From the NCBI GenBank assembly GCA_027050775.1, contig JALUBH010000037.1:1-64000 (forward strand): a DNA stretch of 64,000 bases, written 5' to 3'. Below are positions 60,043 to 64,000 of this stretch, one piece after another. The notes beneath the pieces were generated by a model. The model ran no database searches. It had not been told where the DNA came from and was given only the letters and a program-made list of their open reading frames with translations. The position numbers and the translations under genes were made by a program. The first letter of the stretch is position 1. Each line of letters begins with the position of its first letter. The stretch is from Campylobacteraceae bacterium. Lineage in GTDB: Bacteria; Campylobacterota; Campylobacteria; Campylobacterales; Sulfurospirillaceae.

Positions 60043-61428
60043 TTATACCTGAGGGGCAAAAATTCTCATAAAATTTTCCATTATCATCCTAGATTTTGAG
60101 GTATTTTTTATACCTTTTGTTGATTTTTGAAGTAGAGTTTTCATCCAAGTATATATCTCATCTATAGCTCTTTTACTATAAACAAATGTATCTATTTCAT
60201 AATTTAAAAAAAGGCTTCTATTGTCAAAATTTACACTTCCAAGCATAGCGCAGGTATCATCAAAGACGATCGCCTTTGCATGAAGCATATTGCCCTCATA
60301 AAGCCATATATCCACCCCCTCGTCTTCCAAATCTCTCATATATGAGCTTCTTATCAAATCAGCACTCAGATGGTTTGATTTTTTTGGTGTGATTAGTTTT
60401 ACATCTATACCCTTGTGCTTTGCTATGATTAAAGCGCGTGATAGCGAGTCGTTGGGTGCAAAGTATGGTGTGACTATCCAGATGCTCTTTTTTGCACCAT
60501 ATATAGCACAAAGAAGAGCTTCATAGAGTGCATCTTTTTGCATGTCGGGTCCGGATGGGACTATTTGAATATCGGTATCCCCATCGTCTTTAAACTCTTT
60601 TTCTTTAAACTCTAGTCTTTTCGATGAAGCATAAAACCAATCTGATGCAAAAACTTCAAAAAAATCCTTGAATGACGAGCCTGTAGATATAAAAAGTATA
60701 TCCTCCCATCTTCGTGTTTGTCTATCTGCTCCCAAATACTCATCAGCTAGATTCATGCCACCACTTAGGACTATATTTTCATCAAAAATATATATTTTTC
60801 TGTGGTTTCTAAGGTTGATATAATTTCTAAAAGGCATTTTTAGTGCAGGCATAAAAAACTCTATTTTTACGCCCGCTTTGATGAGTTTTTTTAAGTGGCG
60901 TCGGTTAAAATATAGTTTCCATGAGCCAAGAGAATCTATGAGTAGCTTTACATCGACACCCTGTCGTGCTTTTTCGCCCAAAGCTTTTAAAATCTCTTTG
61001 GTTGTTTTATCGTATCGCAAAACATAAGTGCTTATATAGATACTTGAGGTGGTATTTTTTATGCAATTTATGAAAGTATCATAAGCTACTGTGGGATCTG
61101 TGATGATTTGAAATTCCTGATTTTCTTTGAGTTGGGATACACCGCAGTTTCTAAGTATATTGTCAATTGGATTTTGCGTTCTTTCTTTTTTGGTCATTTT
61201 GAGTTTAATGTGATTTTTAGTGTATTTGTTTATGCGTTTTCGACTACCAAAGATAAAATACAACACAACAAAAAGATATGGCAAAAGTACCATGGAGAGT
61301 AACCACGCGATCATGCTAGCAGGAGTCCGTCTTTTGTAAAGCATATGCACTAGCGACACTACGATCAATAGTTCTCCAAAGACTATCAAAGAGTGAAATA
61401 ATATGATGTCTGTTATATTTTTATCCAT
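60043..61428 (-). CDS. cls: Cardiolipin synthase (phospholipase D family)
   Basis: 461 residues: two N-terminal helices (~10-60, MIAWLLSMVLLPYLFVVLYF) with FGSRKRINK after, and two HKD motifs NHRKIYIFDENIVLSGGMN (~215) and LHAKAIVFDDTCAMLGSVNFD (~390). Joins two phosphatidylglycerols to cardiolipin at the inner membrane. Length and order match ClsA. Confidence 0.93.
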   Translation of the reverse strand: MDKNITDIILFHSLIVFGELLIVVSLVHMLYKRRTPASMIAWLLSMVLLPYLFVVLYFIFGSRKRINKYTKNHIKLKMTKKERTQNPIDNILRNCGVSQLKENQEFQIITDPTVAYDTFINCIKNTTSSIYISTYVLRYDKTTKEILKALGEKARQGVDVKLLIDSLGSWKLYFNRRHLKKLIKAGVKIEFFMPALKMPFRNYINLRNHRKIYIFDENIVLSGGMNLADEYLGADRQTRRWEDILFISTGSSFKDFFEVFASDWFYASSKRLEFKEKEFKDDGDTDIQIVPSGPDMQKDALYEALLCAIYGAKKSIWIVTPYFAPNDSLSRALIIAKHKGIDVKLITPKKSNHLSADLIRSSYMRDLEDEGVDIWLYEGNMLHAKAIVFDDTCAMLGSVNFDNRSLFLNYEIDTFVYSKRAIDEIYTWMKTLLQKSTKGIKNTSKSRMIMENFMRIFAPQV

Positions 61429-61465
61429 CTTTTATTATACCAAATGTAGAGTTTCTTTTATGCAT

Positions 61466-64000
61466 CTAATATTTCTCTAGTCCTTTTTTGTATCTTTTTC
61501 TATGAAGTACCGCGTAGAGAGTCGGTACATAAATGAGATTTAGTATAGTTCCCCAACCTAGTCCAAAACCTAGAGCTACGGCCATAGGCTGAAATATAAC
61601 TGCTTGACCTGTTGGAAAAAATATAAGTGTAGAGAGTCCGATGAGCGTTGTTATGGTAGTTAGAAATATAGGTCTCAATCTCTTGCTAGACTCACTGAAA
61701 AACTGATCTAGAGTTTTTGTTTTTTGCAGGTATGTTACCATAAGTATCCCGTCATTTATCACGACACCTGCTAGTCCTAATGCTCCTATGACAGAAGGCA
61801 TACTGAGGTTTAAGCCCATGATATGGTGTCCTATCAACACTCCTAGAAAAGAAAAAGGTATAACAGAAGCTATGATAAAAGTGTCTCTAAAGGAGTTAAA
61901 GAGATAGAGCAGACTTAAAATTATAAGTAAAAATGCTACAAAAGAAGCACTCATCATGTCATTCTTCAAGTCCGCATTTTTTTTCTTTTCTCCTAAAAGT
62001 TTCAGCTGCACACCGCTTTTTTCTACCTCGTCAAGTACAGGTTGAATCTTTTCTATAGCTTCATTTGCGGTTAGTTGTTTTGGATTGACATTTGCGTATA
62101 TATAAAATGTTTTTTGTCCAAAATCCTTACTTACTCTTTCAAAAGATTTGTTGATGATGAAATCAACTACTTCATTTAAAGCTATCATTTTTCCATTTCC
62201 AATATCAATTTTCATATTTTTAAGTCTTTTAATTTCATCTTTTGCCACACTTTGGACTTTGATGTCGAGTAGGTCTTTGTCGTCTAATGCTGTAGAAATC
62301 TTTTTATCTAAAAAGTAGTTTGAGAGTGTTATTCCGATTAATCTTTCGCTTAATCCCAAACTTTCGCCGTATTTGTTGACTTTTATCTTGATTTCATCTA
62401 TACCTTCGTGCGCATTGTCGCTCAAAGTTTTGATGCCGTTTAATTTTGAAAGGGCTCCTTCGATTTTCTTTATGGCTTCTTTTGTTTTTAGCGTATCGTT
62501 TGAAATGATGCCTATTTTTACATCTGTTTTGACCGGACCTGCTCGTCTTTGGGCTATGAAAAGCTCTTGCAGATGCAATTTTTTTCGGAACTGTTTTTGT
62601 TTTAAAAATTCTTTTATCTCTTTGGCGATTTCTTGTGATGTTTTATCTCTGATTCTGCCTTTTTTATCATAGTATAGACTTAGATTTGGAGTTATATATT
62701 TATTTACAAAATCTTTTGGTTTTAGTTTGTAGAGTTCTATATTTATGCTTGCAACATAGGGGTAATTTTCGCTGCTTCCTGCTGCATTTCGTCTGTAACC
62801 CGCTATAGTGGATATATTTTTTATGAAAAATTTACCTCTATTTTTATATAGTGCGTCTGCTATGGCATTTACTTTTTTGTAAGTATCTTCTACAGGTGTG
62901 TTGATGTTGGTTTTTAGAGATATGCTCATAGTGGTCGCATCAAACTTTGGGAACATTTGGAATCTTGAAGATTTTATGCCTATGACGGTAAAAATCGGAA
63001 CTAAAACTAAAAAAGCAAATAGAAAAGTTTTTCTAAAATTCATCAGTTTGTGAATTATATAATTGTAGATTCTGTTTGGTCTATCCCACGAGAGAACTTT
63101 TGTTTTGTTGTTTAGTATATGTGCAGCGTGCAGCGGTAAAAAGACAAAAGACTCTATCAAAGAAGCTATAAGCAATGCCGAAACCGCTATAGGTATGAGC
63201 TTTATAAACTCACCCATGGTTCCGCTTATCATTAAAATCGGTATAAATGAAAAAAGTGTTGTTACTGAAGCCATGATGACAGGTTTTGCTACATCGCTAC
63301 TTCCTCTTAGAGCTGCTTCTTTTGGAGTAAATCCTTTTTCAAGGTACTGCTGTATGCTCTCAGCCACCACTATCGCATCATCAACCAAAACTCCAAGTGC
63401 CAACAATACCCCGATAAGTGAAATCATATTTATCGTGTAACCAAATGCGTGAAAATATATAGCCGCCATTATAAAAGAGGTCGGAATTCCAAGGCCCACT
63501 ATGAGTGCCATTTTTGGGTTTATGAGTAGAGCTAAAAGCAGAGTAACTAGTATAATACCAAAAAAGATGTTTGAGATTACTACATTTAGCCTGTCTTTGA
63601 TTCTGTCTGAGCTGTCATTGTTTATAGTAAATGTTATATTTTTATACTGTTTTTCAAGTGGTTTTATCAGTTTTTGGATATTTTTTGTAGCAACAAGAGC
63701 ATTGCCGCCTTCGACTTGGGTTATGGCGAGATTTAGTGATGCTTTAGTGTTTATGGTTGAGAGTGTTTTTGAGCTTTCATACTTTTTCTCTACCTTTGCA
63801 ACATCACCTAGATATATCTTCTTTCCATTTATGGAAATTATGCTCTCTTGCATCTCTTTTGCTGTTTTTGCTCCATTATATGTAGAAAGATAGTAATGTT
63901 TTCCCTCTCCTTCAATCTTGCCGACGGGAAAGATATACGATAGATTGGTAAGTGCCGATAAAAATGCACTTTTATCTATGCCTAGGGCTTCAAGTTTTTT
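61466..64000 (-). CDS. RND-family efflux transporter, cut by the right window edge
   Basis: The frame stays open from 61466 to the window end (845 codons), so the start is outside. It covers the second half of the first periplasmic loop onward; SALTNLSYIFPVGKI at the edge matches IIPNISYTFPLGQI of the RND protein at 47808. Proton-relay SLIGVLLALGVLVDDAIVVAE. It is a paralog of that gene throughout (YRRNAAGSSENYPYVASI against YRRSVAGGAEMYPYVGYV). Partner genes are not in the window. Confidence 0.92.
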   Translation of the reverse strand, partial: KKLEALGIDKSAFLSALTNLSYIFPVGKIEGEGKHYYLSTYNGAKTAKEMQESIISINGKKIYLGDVAKVEKKYESSKTLSTINTKASLNLAITQVEGGNALVATKNIQKLIKPLEKQYKNITFTINNDSSDRIKDRLNVVISNIFFGIILVTLLLALLINPKMALIVGLGIPTSFIMAAIYFHAFGYTINMISLIGVLLALGVLVDDAIVVAESIQQYLEKGFTPKEAALRGSSDVAKPVIMASVTTLFSFIPILMISGTMGEFIKLIPIAVSALLIASLIESFVFLPLHAAHILNNKTKVLSWDRPNRIYNYIIHKLMNFRKTFLFAFLVLVPIFTVIGIKSSRFQMFPKFDATTMSISLKTNINTPVEDTYKKVNAIADALYKNRGKFFIKNISTIAGYRRNAAGSSENYPYVASINIELYKLKPKDFVNKYITPNLSLYYDKKGRIRDKTSQEIAKEIKEFLKQKQFRKKLHLQELFIAQRRAGPVKTDVKIGIISNDTLKTKEAIKKIEGALSKLNGIKTLSDNAHEGIDEIKIKVNKYGESLGLSERLIGITLSNYFLDKKISTALDDKDLLDIKVQSVAKDEIKRLKNMKIDIGNGKMIALNEVVDFIINKSFERVSKDFGQKTFYIYANVNPKQLTANEAIEKIQPVLDEVEKSGVQLKLLGEKKKNADLKNDMMSASFVAFLLIILSLLYLFNSFRDTFIIASVIPFSFLGVLIGHHIMGLNLSMPSVIGALGLAGVVINDGILMVTYLQKTKTLDQFFSESSKRLRPIFLTTITTLIGLSTLIFFPTGQAVIFQPMAVALGFGLGWGTILNLIYVPTLYAVLHRKRYKKGLEKY

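Overview
The window is low-GC bacterial DNA and looks like a member of the Campylobacterota (epsilonproteobacteria), probably a nitrous-oxide-respiring free-living lineage in the Sulfurimonas/Sulfurovum/Wolinella sphere. The evidence is the ffh-rpsP-khpA-rimM-trmD-rplS order, an epsilonproteobacterial (clade II) nos cluster ordered Z-B-D-G-C1-C2-H-F-L-Y, and promoters with a clear TATAAT but little -35. No rRNA, tRNA or CRISPR array was seen. Both window ends are cut: the last gene runs off the right edge, and the left edge gives no recognisable gene.

Layout. (1) 1-3.8 kb: a REP-type hairpin / RAYT transposase remnant abuts the 3' part of ffh, followed by ribosomal and tRNA-modification genes. 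(2) 3.8-8.8 kb: a complete citrate lyase set citCDEFXG. (3) 8.9-12.9 kb, minus strand: an MFS transporter and an FNR-type-promoter operon (DUF2249, oxidase-subunit-I-like membrane protein, MIP18-family protein, FmdE-like protein). (4) 12.9-17.8 kb, minus: an uncommon operon with two NosL-like proteins, a MacB-type ABC transporter, a membrane protein with a DsbB-like CPFC motif, a PAS protein and a hidden 46-residue ORF. (5) 17.8-27.4 kb, minus: the nos operon. (6) 27.8-35.0 kb: a two-component system with a NarX/PilJ-like sensor, two more NosL proteins (one with two domains) under mirror-image promoters, a Crp/Fnr regulator and three tandem small heat-shock proteins, one of them membrane-anchored. 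(7) 35.1-39.3 kb, minus: TonB-ExbD-ExbB, a NosA/OprC-type copper receptor and an OmpR-type regulator. (8) 39.5-50.9 kb, plus: a second TonB receptor, a CcdA-like protein, two membrane iron-sulfur proteins, a 28-codon coupled ORF, a single-subunit double-cubane-type (HgdB-like) protein with its ATPase activator, and an RND pump. (9) 51-57.4 kb: a MoxR-DUF58-BatABCD operon. (10) 57.5-64 kb: a PL7 alginate-lyase-like protein, a CheX-like protein, an EEP nuclease/phosphatase, a cardiolipin synthase and a second RND pump.

How the parts fit. Regions 4-7 read as one N2O-respiration and copper-supply island: NosZ needs copper, the OprC/NosA receptor with both halves of the copper motif (CxxxM and HxM) would bring copper across the outer membrane using TonB/ExbBD energy, and five NosL-family proteins (six domains) would carry it in the periplasm. 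At least three NosL promoters share TTAAT/TTAAC half-sites 10-11 bp apart placed at a constant distance from TATAAT/TACAAT/TAAACT, and nosZ and the second TonB receptor also carry 11-bp-phased TTAAC repeats. This suggests regulation by OmpR-family regulators, two of which are encoded here.

The strongest candidate for an undescribed system is region 8: TonB receptor + CcdA-like protein + polyferredoxin with a periplasmic metal-binding-looking domain + NapH-like ferredoxin + double-cubane-like ATP-driven reductase + RND exporter in one operon. Its substrate is unknown. All functions are inferred by reading the sequence; no database search was possible.
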